A DNA stretch of 64,000 bases from NCBI GenBank assembly GCA_019188255.1, contig JAETXT010000012.1, positions 2,046,001 through 2,110,000 of the forward strand. The letters run 5' to 3'. The first letter of the stretch is position 1. Each line of letters starts with the position of its first letter. This DNA is from Verticillium longisporum. Its lineage: Eukaryota; Ascomycota; Sordariomycetes; Glomerellales; Plectosphaerellaceae. Of this stretch, positions 23,768-35,603 are shown one piece after another. The notes under the pieces are model-generated. The model saw nothing but the letters and a program-made list of their open reading frames with translations, ran no database searches and was not told where the DNA came from. The position numbers and the translations under genes are program-made.

Positions 23768-26700
23768 GTTGGGCGACGAGGGGGGGAACCCCTACAATAA
23801 GGGCTCCCAGAGTCGACAGCGAACCAATGCCGTAAGGTAAACGGGTGGCTAAGCCCAGCACACCCAGGCTGCGGTGCTGCAGGCTACGAGGTGGGTTGTG
23901 GGTGTGGGCTGTGAACGGGTGCGTGGGACGGGCGAGTCGTAGGTTGCAGGCGAGGCCAACCGCGTATGGACCGAGACGGCGTTTGGGTGCCAGACGACTT
24001 GTCAATGCCAATGCAAAAGCATACGCAACAGACGTGTCACGCCGAACGGGCCGAGGCGGGGGTGACGTAGGTGATCGGGGCCAGGCTTCGGGGGCAGTAC
24101 CGCTACCGTATTCAGGGGGCGTGGGTTCTGTAATTTGTAGCGTAACAAGGCGATGGGGGCGGATGTGCTGCGCCAAGACAGTGGAGGCTCGAGGATGGCG
24201 ATGCGCGTACTCTGTAGGGAATGGTGCGGCTCAGCAGGTGAAATGGTGGGTTGGCATTGACGTCGCTCTTTCGGAACGTGTAAGGGATCGGCCAAGCTAT
24301 GAGGTTCTGAGCTCGTTTGTAGGCAGATCGTCGGTGGAATCGAGGAGGGAGGAATTCGTGTCAAGACGGTGGTCCAGGCAAGGTGACGACGGAGGGGAGC
24401 TCGAGGGACAGGACAGCTGTATTTCAGGGGAGAAAGCAGTGGTCAAGCTTCAGCCCGCAGGGACGCAGGGGTGGTGCGCCTCGCATGTGGGACGAAAGGT
24501 GGACGCAAGAAAGCTGTGGGATGGAACACAGGAGATTATCAAGGACAAGAAGTGATCGTGGAAGAGGGAAAGGCAGAAAGAGAGGGAACAGATGACGGTC
24601 AAGATGCGAGGCAAGCCTGGGTAAGGTACCTAGGCGAGGTAAGTAGGCAGACAAGACGAGGGAGAAGGGCAAGCGAGAGAGGGAGGTCAGTGAGGTCAGG
24701 TCAGTTGCTATGCCTGCCAGTGAGGCAGGCGTAAATCATTGTTGGGAAAGGGAGCGACGAGCTTCTCAAGCTCGTGGGTCCTCAGGATCGGGAACGGAGG
24801 CATCTGGTAGCGGGGGAGGAGGATTGGGGGGGGCCTCTGAGGCTTGAGGGGTGAAATGGGGAACGGCGGCGGGACCTGGACCTGGACGTCTTAGTGTCCT
24901 TAGTGCTGCTGAGAATAGTGCACCGGCTCGATTTGCACTGACACCCGAGTCCCCGATTTCCCTGTCTCTGAATGACCACATGGAGAGGTGCCTGATACAC
25001 CTGAAAGCAGTGTAAACCGGGGGAAGTGACGATGGTGATCCAAGCTCTGTACCAACGGGACCTGCCAATCCGAGCGATGGATAGGGATTCGAGGGGAAGG
25101 TACCTCCCGTTGGCATCTCACTGTGGAGTAGGGATCCAAGGGAAGAGGGAGGGGGGTGGGAGGGTGAGGGGCAACTGACGATGAGTCGTCTGCACTTACT
25201 TTGCCTCAGCACCGTACCTCCCCTGGCTGGGGTACCTGCCTGGCTGCAATCAGCATAGGTATCCAGGTACCCACATTAGGTACCCAGGTACCTAGGTAGG
25301 TTGGTAGGCAGGTTGCTAGGAGGCCGTCTTGGGGAAGAAATGTGGTATCTTTATCACTGCTGTTCAGCTCAAACATTTGTAGCTCTTCGACACGATTTCG
25401 CCCCCCCCTTCAGCTGACAGACTCAACGGAGCACGGCACATAGCACCGCCAGTAACCACAAGAGCGACGCGCAGTGCACGGGGGCAGAGAAGAGTGCCCA
25501 ACCCATGGCATAGGTGAGAGATATTTGTTCCTTCGGGATGAGATGCGACGGTCAAATATCGACATGCAGAAAAGGAACGAAAGGCCATTTTTGGCATTTC
25601 TCTCATCAATTGGCAGGGAAAAAGAATTCCTCGGGACAACCTATCCCCCCACCCCCCCTAGAAAGCCATGCTCGAATCAGCTCTGCAGTCAGTGGTGGGT
25701 GTCAGCAGCGGACGCCTCGTCGATCAAACGCCTCGGTCGCTGCAGGCAAGACGTGGCCTGCATGTCCACTGCAAATGACGAGCCACAAAGTGTCGGAATG
25801 ATTTGGCTGAGCCTGGCGATGGAGTGAGAACTGACAACGCGACGGACCGGTGGAGGCTGAGACCAGCGAGCGCCCATAGCTGACACACCAGTGTTGAGCT
25901 GAGGTGAACCTGGACCACATGGGCTCGAGCTTGTCTAGCGAACTTCCTACCGACCTCTAGGCACCAACAGATGCCAGTCAGTTAGTTGGTGGCACAGCAG
26001 GGACAAGGACCCAGCGTCATGCTATCAAGTCGCACAGGCCTACCTAGAAAGGTACACAAACAGCATCAAACAGTTGCACCAAGGCACTATGTCTTTTTCC
26101 GCTGCTCCATGCTGACATCCACAGCATCGGCGCATGTATCGTATCTGGCCGAGGTGGGATTTTATGGCGCACTTAACACGGCATCGCAAGAGGCGAGTGG
26201 ATGGAGGCGAGTGGATGGAGGGAGGGGCAAGCTTCTAACCCCAGGTCCAAGGGGGGGTGGAGGGATTGAGGAGAGAAAGCTTACAGGGGCGGGGTCGGAT
26301 TGGACCGAACTCTTCCTGATGCCTGCTCGACAGCAACTTGCATACACTACCTCGTCTGTGCTGTAAGACCCAGCGATAGTCTACTCTCTTCTCCTATTGT
26401 GGCACAGATCGCTGACCGTTGAAATCATTGGTAGGGCAGATACTTGCTGTCTAAGACGTGTCGTTCTCTGGTGATTTGAACCAAGGGGGATCAGAGTTCA
26501 TGACAGACCTTCTTGAATTGATTCTTGAAGGTAGGACACGAGCAGGCAGACGGACACCTCAGCTAGCCAGCTAGAGCTTCTCGGGCTTTCCAATGGCGAC
26601 GAAACCCCATGCTTGCGAGCCTGTATCCAATGAGGCCAGTTCTTCGATGTCGACTTTGGTTCCGATTCTGCCAGCCGGACGGATATCCCTCAACTCCGTC

Positions 26701-27796
26701 GCTTCCGTAGCGGGGTTACCCCCGTCCCTCAAGCGGTTCCCCTCTCATCCTTTCGACAGACAGAAGCCGTCTTGCCATCCATCGTTCGCGTAGATGTCTT
26801 TTGAGGGGGGCCGTTCTGTTCGTCTTCCCCAACAACGGTTCCAGCGGGACCCTTATCGCCAAGCCATCTCATTCCTTGGTATTTCCTTGGCAAGGTTGCG
26901 CGGCTCTTGACAAGCGAAACGTCACCACCAGACCAGAGTACTAATTTTGCTTGGCCGGCTGCCTCTTTTCGATTAATCCCAGCATCGCGGGGTAATGAAA
27001 GAGTCCGTTGGGTCCTGGAACATCTGTCTTCACATGTCAAGTGGCCGACTGGCCCTTGTCTGATTGTCCACCGGAATGAACACGATAGAATTGAAACCAC
27101 CCATGTCCAGCTAGTCTTGGAGGAGAACACGGCGGTACAGCTACCAATTTGGCCTGCTCGCTGTCTCACTGACCGAGCAGCCGAAATGCGCATTTTGCCA
27201 TCCGAGATCACCATCCACGCTCTCCAATAGAAGCCTACCTGAATTGCCTGTCCCAATAGTAGCGGCCCCGCGTCCTCAGGTTCACTGCCATGCATCTCGG
27301 GCGGGCTTGCCCGACCCTTGTCAAGCCAGCCAATACAGGTCTCAGCTTGCGTCCTGAGCCAACTGCGCGCGCGCGACAGCTGCGGCAAAGGCTTAATAAT
27401 GCCATGTTTGCAGTGAACACGAGCACGCAGAAGCTTTCGGTGGAGATGACGGCTAGCCGGGTACTGTCGGCTCTCTCTCATCACCGTTGCTTGGGATATG
27501 CAAAAGTACGCACGTAGCATGTCATACATGTCAGGATGAAATTGTATTTCGCCGTGGCCTGCAAAATGAAACGAGATGAAACACTTTTCAATGGTAGTGT
27601 CTATGATGATCCGTAATCTAAGCATTGTGCATCACCATTTCGGTGAGAGCCCAGCGCTGTTCGTACCCATGCGTTCTACGTATACCTGAACGCCAAGTCA
27701 AAATATACTCATATGCCAATGCCTTGCGCCGCTGATCCCTGAAATATAAGATGAGAAAGGAAAAAGGAAAAAGATGAAGAAAGAAGATGGAACAGA
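23768..27796. other. Four-kilobase gene-free spacer
   Basis: I see no supportable gene. TACCTAGGTA-type motif clusters occur at 24,621-24,650 and 25,205-25,320, and a 14 bp direct duplication (AGGCGAGTGGATGG x2) at 26,191-26,218. The long minus-strand frame at 26729-27625 lacks coding features (see rejected items). Confidence 0.55.
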
Positions 27797-28847
27797 TCAG
27801 TTGACCGCGGCAGGCACCGGCACGACCGTCTCCTCGATGAGAGCCGTCTTCATAACGTCGGCCAGGTCCTTCTCAATGCCCGGCGACAGCACGGCGAGGC
27901 GGGGCACGGCGTTGCGGCTCGACACGCGGCGCCACATGTTGGCCCGTGGGTTGAAGCGCGCCGGCATGCCCTTGCCGGCCGTCTTCTTCTCGTCCTCGTC
28001 GCGGATCTTCTCAATCTCGGTCTGAATGTCGGCAAACGTGTCAAAGGCCGTGTAGGCAATGTCGTTCTCCTGGCAGTACTCCTCGAGCCGCAGGCCGCGG
28101 CGGGCGAAGAGCACATCGGCCTGGCGCGCGGCGGGCAGGTCCGAAACGCCGTCGCCGATGAAGACGATGAGGGGCACAGACCCGTCGTCGCCGATGAGGG
28201 CCTCCTCGGCCTGGGCGCGCGCCTCGGCCATGGACAGGGCCTTGTCGTGGCCCATTTCGTTGTCGTGGCGCCAGATGGGCTTCCACGCCGAACCGTCGTC
28301 CGTAATCTCAGCCTCGTTGGCCACAATGTCAATGTGCGCTGATGCCTCCTCGCCGAGGAAGGTGTCGAGCACGCGGCGCAGGATGGGCTTGAGGCCCGCC
28401 GAGATGACGTTGAAGGGGATGCCGTGCTGGCGGCAGTAGGCATGGAAGGCGCGGAAGGCAGGGTCGATCTCGAGCGTCGACTGCATCACCTCGAAGCCGT
28501 CGTCAAAGGGCACGTTGAGGGATCCCCACATCTCCTCCGACACGTCGCGGAATGATCGCTCGCCCGTCTTGATTTGCTCGTCAAGGATCTCGCGACGCTC
28601 GGCGCCACAGCCATGGTTGTCGAAGAGGATGTGACCCGTATCTTGCATGAAGATGGTGCCGTCAAAATCTGGGGTAAGGCAGCCAAGGTTAGTATCGCCA
28701 AGTCTGTGGTCCACTCTCTTGTCGATCTCACGTACCTGAGAAGCAGATGATCTTGCGCTTCTTGTTCTCCGTTGGCGGCGGGACCTGAACAACTGTGGAG
28801 AGGTCCTTCTGGACCGGGGTCTCGGGGGGTGTGATGGCGATAGGCAT
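27797..28847 (-). CDS. HAD phosphatase, PSP/MtnX-like (subfamily IB)
   Basis: Two exons (28847-28736 and 28668-27797) with a 67 bp intron (GTACGT donor) encode 327 aa. The splice joins CFS to the catalytic motif DFDGTIFMQDTG. Other HAD motifs follow: motif II Ser in NVISAGLKPILRRVL, a Lys in MGHDKALSM, and motif IV in VFIGDGVSDLPAAR. This arrangement belongs to the phosphoserine-phosphatase/MtnX-like group of small-molecule phosphatases (2,3-diketo-5-methylthiopentyl-1-phosphate phosphatase superfamily). The substrate is not determined by sequence. The N-terminus is a short Pro-rich tail with no signal peptide, so it is probably cytosolic. Confidence 0.88.
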
Positions 28848-30754
28848 GGTGGAGTCTGGTGTGTCGGTCAAAGTCGGAGTCTACTGGTGGTGTTGTCGAG
28901 AGAGAAGAGACTATCTGTTGTTCAGAGCAGTCGCAGCCGATGTGAGGTGTCGTCGTTGTTATGCGAGTAAAGTTTCAAGCGGACAGATCAAGAGGCAAAG
29001 GAACGGACACTCGTTCCTTATGTAGACGGAAAAGGGGTGAGGCCCAGAACGCCATCATGACGGACAAGGGACCGATAGCGTCCAGCATAGCCCATTCCTT
29101 TCACGATGACGGGTCCAGAAAAAGGCATCTAGCCGTGGCGGCAGAAGCAGGAAGACGTCAGAGGGCAGCAGAAGCCGTGCATGGCTTCGGGGGGGACAGA
29201 CGCCAGACGGGCGGTTGAACAGGGTCCAGCACGCCGCCGACGACAGGGCCCCCCGACTAGACACCGAGCAAGAGGCAAGAAACATGGCAATCGCGCCCAA
29301 ATCGAGACGGCGCATCCAATCGGGACATTTAGCGCCAAGAATCACATTCTGATTCCCCCACCACCTCCCTCCAGTCTCAGGCACCGTACACGAGGGTTGG
29401 AAATCCTAGCAGAGCCGCCATGTCGGTTTGTCCGACCTTTCGCCTCTCGACTAGGCCAGGCGACTTCTTGGCCCTCTCCCCCTTGCTGATAGAGGGAAAG
29501 ACATAGGCTTGCTGCAATCGAGGGACCACATTCCAGTGTTCTGGATGCTGAGGACGACGCTTGCGGTTGGGTTTTGGACTACCGCGTTGCTAACTCGGGA
29601 ATAGTGGAGAATTGGGAGGCAACAAGGGAAAATTCATCGACGTCTGCTTGCTGTCATCCAGATTACAGGCGACCCTGCACGATGACCTATGTGGACAGCG
29701 TTGTGACACGGCATTCTCGCGCTTCATTACCCCCGCTTGGCCGACTGAGTGGTGATCGAGGGGTCGAGGGGTCAAGGGCCTGAGGGGTTAAGCAAACCGG
29801 CATGGCATTTTGGTAGGACAAGAGATCACGATAGCGGCAGTGATGTCATGGACGGTGATGGCGGGGGTTGGCCAGGTTCGTGGCTGGGCTTGTGAAGCAT
29901 GCTGGACAGGGGTTCCGCGTTGAGTTGAGGGGCATTTCACCGCGGTGGATCCTTCGTGTGCATCAGGCTGCAGGCCGCTGTGAAGGCAAGGCTTCTTCGC
30001 GAGGAGTTGAGGGCACTCACAGCCAGACGCCCGCTGCTTGCGGCACGGGCGAGACGTGACGGGAGCCTGATGCCGCCATGCCATCTAGCGGTGAGACTCC
30101 ATGGCGTTGCCGTCATCTAACGGTTTGCAGTCAGCATCCTTCCGTGCATCATGACGACAAGGGCGCTGTCTTCTTCGAATCGACCCGTCACCGTGATTTG
30201 GGGCATTTGAGCATTGCTTTGACGCGCTCTGGGCTTCTGGGGTTTCTCGCGTCGATATTCCCTCACTGTTCAACAGCAGCATTCGAGCCTTCAGCTAGCC
30301 ACTTGGCCAAGCGACGCGTAGCGAGGGGTTTGGCCTCCCATGTGCCGATCTCTCCCTGCTCCAGTTAGCCCTGAGGCTCCCGTCAACAAACTGCGATGGT
30401 GAGAATTTTCGAGTGGTCGACATGATCGGCGATCGAAGCGATTCTAGGCCCTGGATCACGGAAATGGCCCAGCGTGGGTGGTCCAGCATTATGGACCCCC
30501 CGTCCGTCCGTCGCATCGGGGTGAGCGAGTCGTACAGGAAAGAAGAGTAGGTAAGCAGACGGTTTCGCGGATTTAGCGTGAAATGTGTCCATTTGCATCG
30601 TGGTCTCGTCTTGCGCTTTTCCGAGCGAGCCCTTTGTAACAACCCATGAATGGTCTTTCGCCTCGTATTCTCGAGGTCCCAACTCCTCTGCATACCCATA
30701 CGCCCAACTATGAATACCGCCGTCCGCCGTACCTGTCGCGGGGCGACTGTGCGC
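28848..30754. other. Gene-free spacer
   Basis: About 1.9 kb between the promoter of the HAD phosphatase and the 3' end of the coatomer gene. No credible coding sequence was seen on either strand. Confidence 0.6.
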
Positions 30755-31835
30755 CTATGCTGACACCTTGGCGCTGTACTTGGTAGCCGCCTTGTCGAAC
30801 AGGGCGCTCTTCTCCTCGAGGTCCGCGAGGAAAGGATGTTTTGCGTCTGCCGCTTGGAGCTTGCTAGTGGTCTGTTAGGATGACTTCCGAGGTAGATTTC
30901 ATGAGAGGATGGCCCGGAATGGGATTTCTTACGTTGTGAGCTCCGTCGGGTCCTGGCCTGCGATGACAGTGAGAACCAGCAGGTTAGCGATGGCCTCGGC
31001 ATTGCTGCCGTCCTTCTCCAGGGCCTGGTCAAGCGCCGCCTGCGCCTCCTCGGTGCGTCCAAGGTGCAACTCAGCCACAGCTTGCGACACGAGCGAGATG
31101 GTGGACGATGTTGCTGGTGCTTGAGCAAGCTCCTCGAAAACGTAGAACGCCTGCTGATACTTCTCGCCGCCCTGTTGCTTGTCAGCATCACTGCGCTTCC
31201 TTCACCGTGGATGTGTGTTTCTCGTTGTATCGTACCTGGCGCAGACCAACCCAAGACTCGGCTAGGTTGACAAGCAAGCTGTCCTGAGCCCACCTCCTGG
31301 CCGCAGCGACCTCCTTCAGGGCGAGATCGTTCCGGTTCTGTTGCAGGTGGATCTGTACAATGAGGGCGACGGCATCGACTGTGGCGGGGTTAGCATCCGG
31401 CCTGGAACGCGCTGCCCGCTAGAGCTCCAATCCCAACGTACGGCTTCCTTGGTGTTGTGACAGCAGCGTCAGGGCCTCCTCTGACAAGCCAGCCGCTTGC
31501 AGGACGGTGCCTCCGATAATCTGCACAGTCGCATTCTCTCCCTCCGCCTCGGTGAGCTTCTGGATCGTCGCAACCGCCTCCTCCGTCTTGCCCGTCTCGA
31601 ATTGGGCGTAGGCACCGAGGGCCACCAGCTCGGGTTTCTTTTCGCCCTTGAGCTCAGCCAGGACCTCTGCAGACTGGCCGAGAGCGATGCGGGACCGGAG
31701 GACTAGGACGCGGGCGGGGAGGGCGTTCTCGGAGGAGAGCGAAGACGTGTCATAATCGATGACCTCCTGGTATTGGCCCTGGTGGAAGTGGTTGTGGATG
31801 TTGATCAGTTCGCCTTCGGCCGAGTAGGGATCCAT
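30755..31835 (-). CDS. sec28: Coatomer subunit epsilon (Sec28/COPE)
   Basis: Four exons (31835-31442, 31378-31236, 31171-30933, 30863-30755) separated by 63-69 bp introns with GTACGT, GTACGA and GTAAGA donors encode 294 aa, the normal length for epsilon-COP. The start MDPYSAEGELINIHNHFHQG and the TPR-like helical repeats identify it, for example NLAESWVGLRQ followed by GGEKYQQAFYVFEELAQAPA, and SQAVAELHLGRTEEAQAAL. The C-terminus DLEEKSALFDKAATKYS is typical of the family. Epsilon-COP stabilises alpha-COP in the COPI coat for Golgi-to-ER retrograde transport. Confidence 0.95.
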
Positions 31836-32795
31836 CTTGGCTAGGTATTTCGGTAGAGGTTGCGAAGTGGGAGGTTCGGCGTTGTCGGCAGGTTCGATGT
31901 TGAGTTGAAGACAGCTGTACGGTCAATCCCCCTACTCAAGCTCCAAGAAAGGCCACGCCAAAGTCAGAGGGTCCTCCAAGCACCTCAGGAGGTGGTCCCT
32001 GCCGTGTGGCCATTGGCGCCTGTGAGCCACGAATTATGGGGCTGGGGTCGACCGACTTGGCCCGTGCGTATGCAACTCCAACACGCCCCTGATCACGATA
32101 CTGTCAACACCACGAGTGATCCATTCATATGCTCCTGATGTCTTGTGTCGGGTTGCAGTTGTAGGTGTGAGTGTGATACTATCCTCGTGCTCATGAACCT
32201 GCGAGGAAACCACACAATCACTTATTAATCTTCGTCTCTGTTCCTTTGCGATACCATGGACCCCTTCAAGCACTTGCGCAAGCCTAGACACGAAGGCAAT
32301 GTCCATCAACCATGTGTTCCGTATTGTTCTTCTGGGGAGCTGAGGACTTATGTTCGAGTTCATCTCACCACAAGATTTTATTGCTCGGCTGCAATTCCAG
32401 GTGAATACATCAAAGGCCGTCTGCCTTGGCGACGCCTACCCAGATGCCCGAGGCAACAGCTGTTGTTGGACGACACGCGTTGGGACGCCAAAACAATTGC
32501 AATATATACTGTCATCCATTCACGGTTTCGTGGGAACCCTAAATCTGACAATCTTCTTCCCAATCTGCTTTCTTAGAAGCTCTATTCTGCCAACACAACT
32601 CTTGACCATGACTTGCGCAAACAAGAGCACCACTTGACACGGGAATATCAAATATTGTCATCTCCCAGTGACACCTTTCACTTGCATCCACAAATACTGA
32701 CTACCAAAAATCGCGTCTAGAGCACTCTTCCTGCCGAGGCTCGTGTACAGACCGGTAGTGCAAAGACCGTGCCTGGCATCAGCGGTCATCGCGTC
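31836..32795. other. Spacer between divergent genes
   Basis: About 0.96 kb upstream of both the coatomer gene (-) and the disordered-protein locus (+). No gene or clear motif is recognised. Confidence 0.55.
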
Positions 32796-33624
32796 ATGGC
32801 CCAGCGTGCCGAAAGCTCAATGCCATGGAGCCCCGGCAATCAAGGTGAAGGCGGCCAAGCCTCCCCCGATCACCCGGATGAAGGCATCCTGGATAGGAAA
32901 CGACCTATCACCGGCGTAACGACAAGTTTCACTGCGGGCTTCAGCCGCAAACAAACCTCTACTCCTGGCTCAGGCGCCGCCACTGTTTCGACGTCAACTG
33001 TCATGGCTTCGCGCAAAGAAGCGTTCTCAAAGACATCTAACATCGACTATTCGCCTTCCAATAACAGAGACCGCAAGCCGTCGAATGCGTCAGGGAAACC
33101 AGCTGTCAGGGATATCGTCTCCTGGCTTGAACACAAGAAGCCAGTTGCTGCTGAGACGACTGAGAGACCCTTACGAAAATTCACTCCAACGTCGTCATAC
33201 AGTGGCCAGCAGCCTAGTCCAAAGTCTCTTCCCGCCAATGCTGGAGCTGCCCTTGTTCCCTCTCGACACAACGAGAATGGCCCAGCTATTGTGGCTGTAC
33301 CCTCGTTCCGACATGTGTCCCTGGAACGGACGAGGACTCTTTGACGATGCTCACGTATCAAGAATTCTTTGCAAACCAGCCACTTGGCTCGCTCTCGGAG
33401 GACCATCCACCGGACGGTTTACATTCTCCTTGCGATATGACCCCGAACAGTCGTGTCTACGGAATGAAGCATGAATCTAGCAGGAGGGATGTTCTTTCTT
33501 CCAGCAATGGTGAGTTTCCGCATCGAGTTTGTCTGCCAGAGGTATCTGCTCATCACCAAAGTCCCCGGAGATAGCGCTGCCGAGGCCAAGGCCAATAACG
33601 AACGGCAGACATGCAAAATGGAAT
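32796..33624 (+). CDS. Disordered protein, N-terminal part; frame broken
   Basis: The frame from ATG 32796 (MAQRAESSMPWSPGNQGEGG) runs through a Ser/Thr/Pro-rich sequence containing KRPITGVTTSFTAGFSRKQ and KPAVRDIVSWLEHKK. It stops at 33344, but the sense clearly continues one frame over: DEDSLTMLTYQEFFANQPLG. One extra C in the run 33319-33321 would join the two as SFRHVSPGTDEDSLTMLTYQ. Beyond about 33510 the path is unclear. Two GTGAGT donors (33510 and 33625) and an acceptor at 33680 are available, and more than one frame reads plausibly. No known domain is seen. It is probably the 5' half of the same locus as the frame starting at 33848. Confidence 0.5.
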
Positions 33625-33847
33625 GTGAGTACACCGCGAGCACAGTAGCCTTATGAATGCTGATAGTTCTCTTCCATCAGACGATGCTACATGCACAGAG
33701 ATCACCACAGGAATAGATTCGACAACCCTTCATAGCACAAACACAGATGCCACCTGTACGGGCGCCGAGCAGAGCCAACCCAGCTCTTTGATTCGCGGTA
33801 CGGAGGAGGCCGACACTTTTTAGAAAGGGGTTCGTGGCCACCTCGAC

Positions 33848-35200
33848 ATGTCCGACGAGGAAGTTGACAGAAACGCCGAGAAGCGTGCGGTTAGGTCCGG
33901 AGAGAAGAAGCTCATGCATGAGGCCACCATCAGTAACAGGGCTCTCGCGGCTGCCCACAGCGACCACGCAAACCGAGGCTCGCACACTTTATTCCCCCCT
34001 ATCACAGATGACACCATGGTATGGCGGGACCGCAGGGTTGCAGGGTCTCTTGTCCGTGCTCCCCAAGATGACTCCGACTCCGACGAGTTCAGGTTTGACA
34101 ACATGTATGGGTTCCGCTCTGGGGCCGCCTATAGCAGTCCAATACCCGCCCCTTTACGTATACCCTCAAGACAACACCAGCCCGAGTTGCCTTTGCAGGG
34201 TGACCAGCGGGCCCGGCCTGGAGAAATTGCAACCAGGCCGCTTTGCCTGCGCAAACCTATCACCAGTAACACCAATGCCATGACGTCGAGTCCTGGCTTC
34301 GGTCATGCTAATACTATAGCAAGCTTTGCCGTACAGACCACGCACAGAGCATTCCTTGACAATGACAACCGCCTGGGCGGACCTTCTCAGGTTTTCCATC
34401 CGAATCTGGGCAAGGGAAAGACGGACTGGAAGTTTCCTCGAAACCACACTGGCTCCGCCAGCCGCTCAAGTGTATCTTCCTCAACCAAGGCGCCACAGCC
34501 TGCCGAAGAGACCCCACACCCTCGTGTTAACAAGGCATCAAACCATCTCCAGGCCGCAACAAGGTCATCATGTCAGACCAGCTGGGACGCAATGACGATC
34601 CAGGAAAAGCTCCGCTTCCTCGACGCCTTCTTCGACAACGACGCCCCCATCGGCTCCCACCTCCCGCCCCTCGTCAAAGAACAGCAAATCCTATACGATA
34701 AAGTCTTCGCCAAAGCGCTCGCCGTGCCCTCCGAGTATGCAGAGACTCCCCATCTCAAGGCAGAGCGCGACGCAGCCCGAGCCAAGAATAAAGCGGCAGG
34801 TGACCGCATCTCCAGCGCCTATCACGATTCGATGAGGCGGCTCCTTTCCGATGACCATCAGGTTGCCTTCCCACAGCAGCCCCGCTCGTTCTGCCCAATT
34901 GACAGCAGGAAAGAGGCTACAGAAACACTTGGCGTCTCTCGTGGAGGCCCAAAGACAGCAGTCGACACGACGAGGATGAATAGCGAGACCTGGCGCGACC
35001 AGTCCAGGGGCAACGAACCGCGGCCAGAGACAGGTACGGGGTCCGAGCCTAGGAGGCACCTAGAAGGAGTTCCGCCCTGTCCAACCCGCCGAGCGCCTGT
35101 CGTGCCTCGTGAGGGGGGACGGAGGTTCCGCCGTGCCCTGACTGAGCCACTCAACCCGCCGACGGCGTATGACTGGAGTTTATCGCAGGGCCTGGTGTAG
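33848..35200 (+). CDS. Disordered protein, C-terminal part or separate gene; unknown function
   Basis: An open frame of 450 codons starts MSDEEVDRNAEKRAVRSGEK and includes HTLFPPITDDTMVWRDRR and a possibly folded helical segment around MTIQEKLRFLDAFFDNDAPI. The rest is low complexity, rich in Arg, Pro and Ser. A TAG lies in frame 39 bases before the ATG, in a segment that itself looks coding (spliced from 33681 onwards), so this may be the last exon of the locus that starts at 32796, with a further sequence error or an intron I cannot place. I do not recognise the family. Confidence 0.5.
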   Translation: MSDEEVDRNAEKRAVRSGEKKLMHEATISNRALAAAHSDHANRGSHTLFPPITDDTMVWRDRRVAGSLVRAPQDDSDSDEFRFDNMYGFRSGAAYSSPIPAPLRIPSRQHQPELPLQGDQRARPGEIATRPLCLRKPITSNTNAMTSSPGFGHANTIASFAVQTTHRAFLDNDNRLGGPSQVFHPNLGKGKTDWKFPRNHTGSASRSSVSSSTKAPQPAEETPHPRVNKASNHLQAATRSSCQTSWDAMTIQEKLRFLDAFFDNDAPIGSHLPPLVKEQQILYDKVFAKALAVPSEYAETPHLKAERDAARAKNKAAGDRISSAYHDSMRRLLSDDHQVAFPQQPRSFCPIDSRKEATETLGVSRGGPKTAVDTTRMNSETWRDQSRGNEPRPETGTGSEPRRHLEGVPPCPTRRAPVVPREGGRRFRRALTEPLNPPTAYDWSLSQGLV

Positions 35201-35603
35201 AGATCAAGCAACATGACCTACTCTTATCAGGTTTTGACCCCTATCACCGGAGTTTGGATGATGCGCTAGCTCTTGAAAAAGTTAGTAATGCTACGAAACC
35301 AAATCGCTGGTATTGTTTTGACATGTCCAACGGACGCCTACATGTGATGAACGTCGCTGTTAAACGAATACTTCGGTCACCAGTCACCCTGAACGATCTT
35401 AGTGAAGCGTGAGTCTGGTAAATATCATTCACGCGCTACCTGTTGTTCTCCGTCTAACCCGACGAGGCGTACATTAAACTCCTGCCCTAAGATATTGATT
35501 TCATAATCATAGTCACGCCCATGAAGCCCTTATGTGAGCTCGGGCAAACAAGTGCAGGGCTGCACTCCGAAGCGCCGTTCCTATGCTCCTCTTCAGGCAT
35601 GCG

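Noticed and set aside
26729..27625. 298-codon minus-strand frame
   Set aside because: No domain, poor codon bias, odd composition and no recognisable promoter. GC-rich DNA often yields such frames.
33834..34283. 149-codon frame overlapping the 450-codon frame
   Set aside because: Shadow of the longer frame, with lower coding character.
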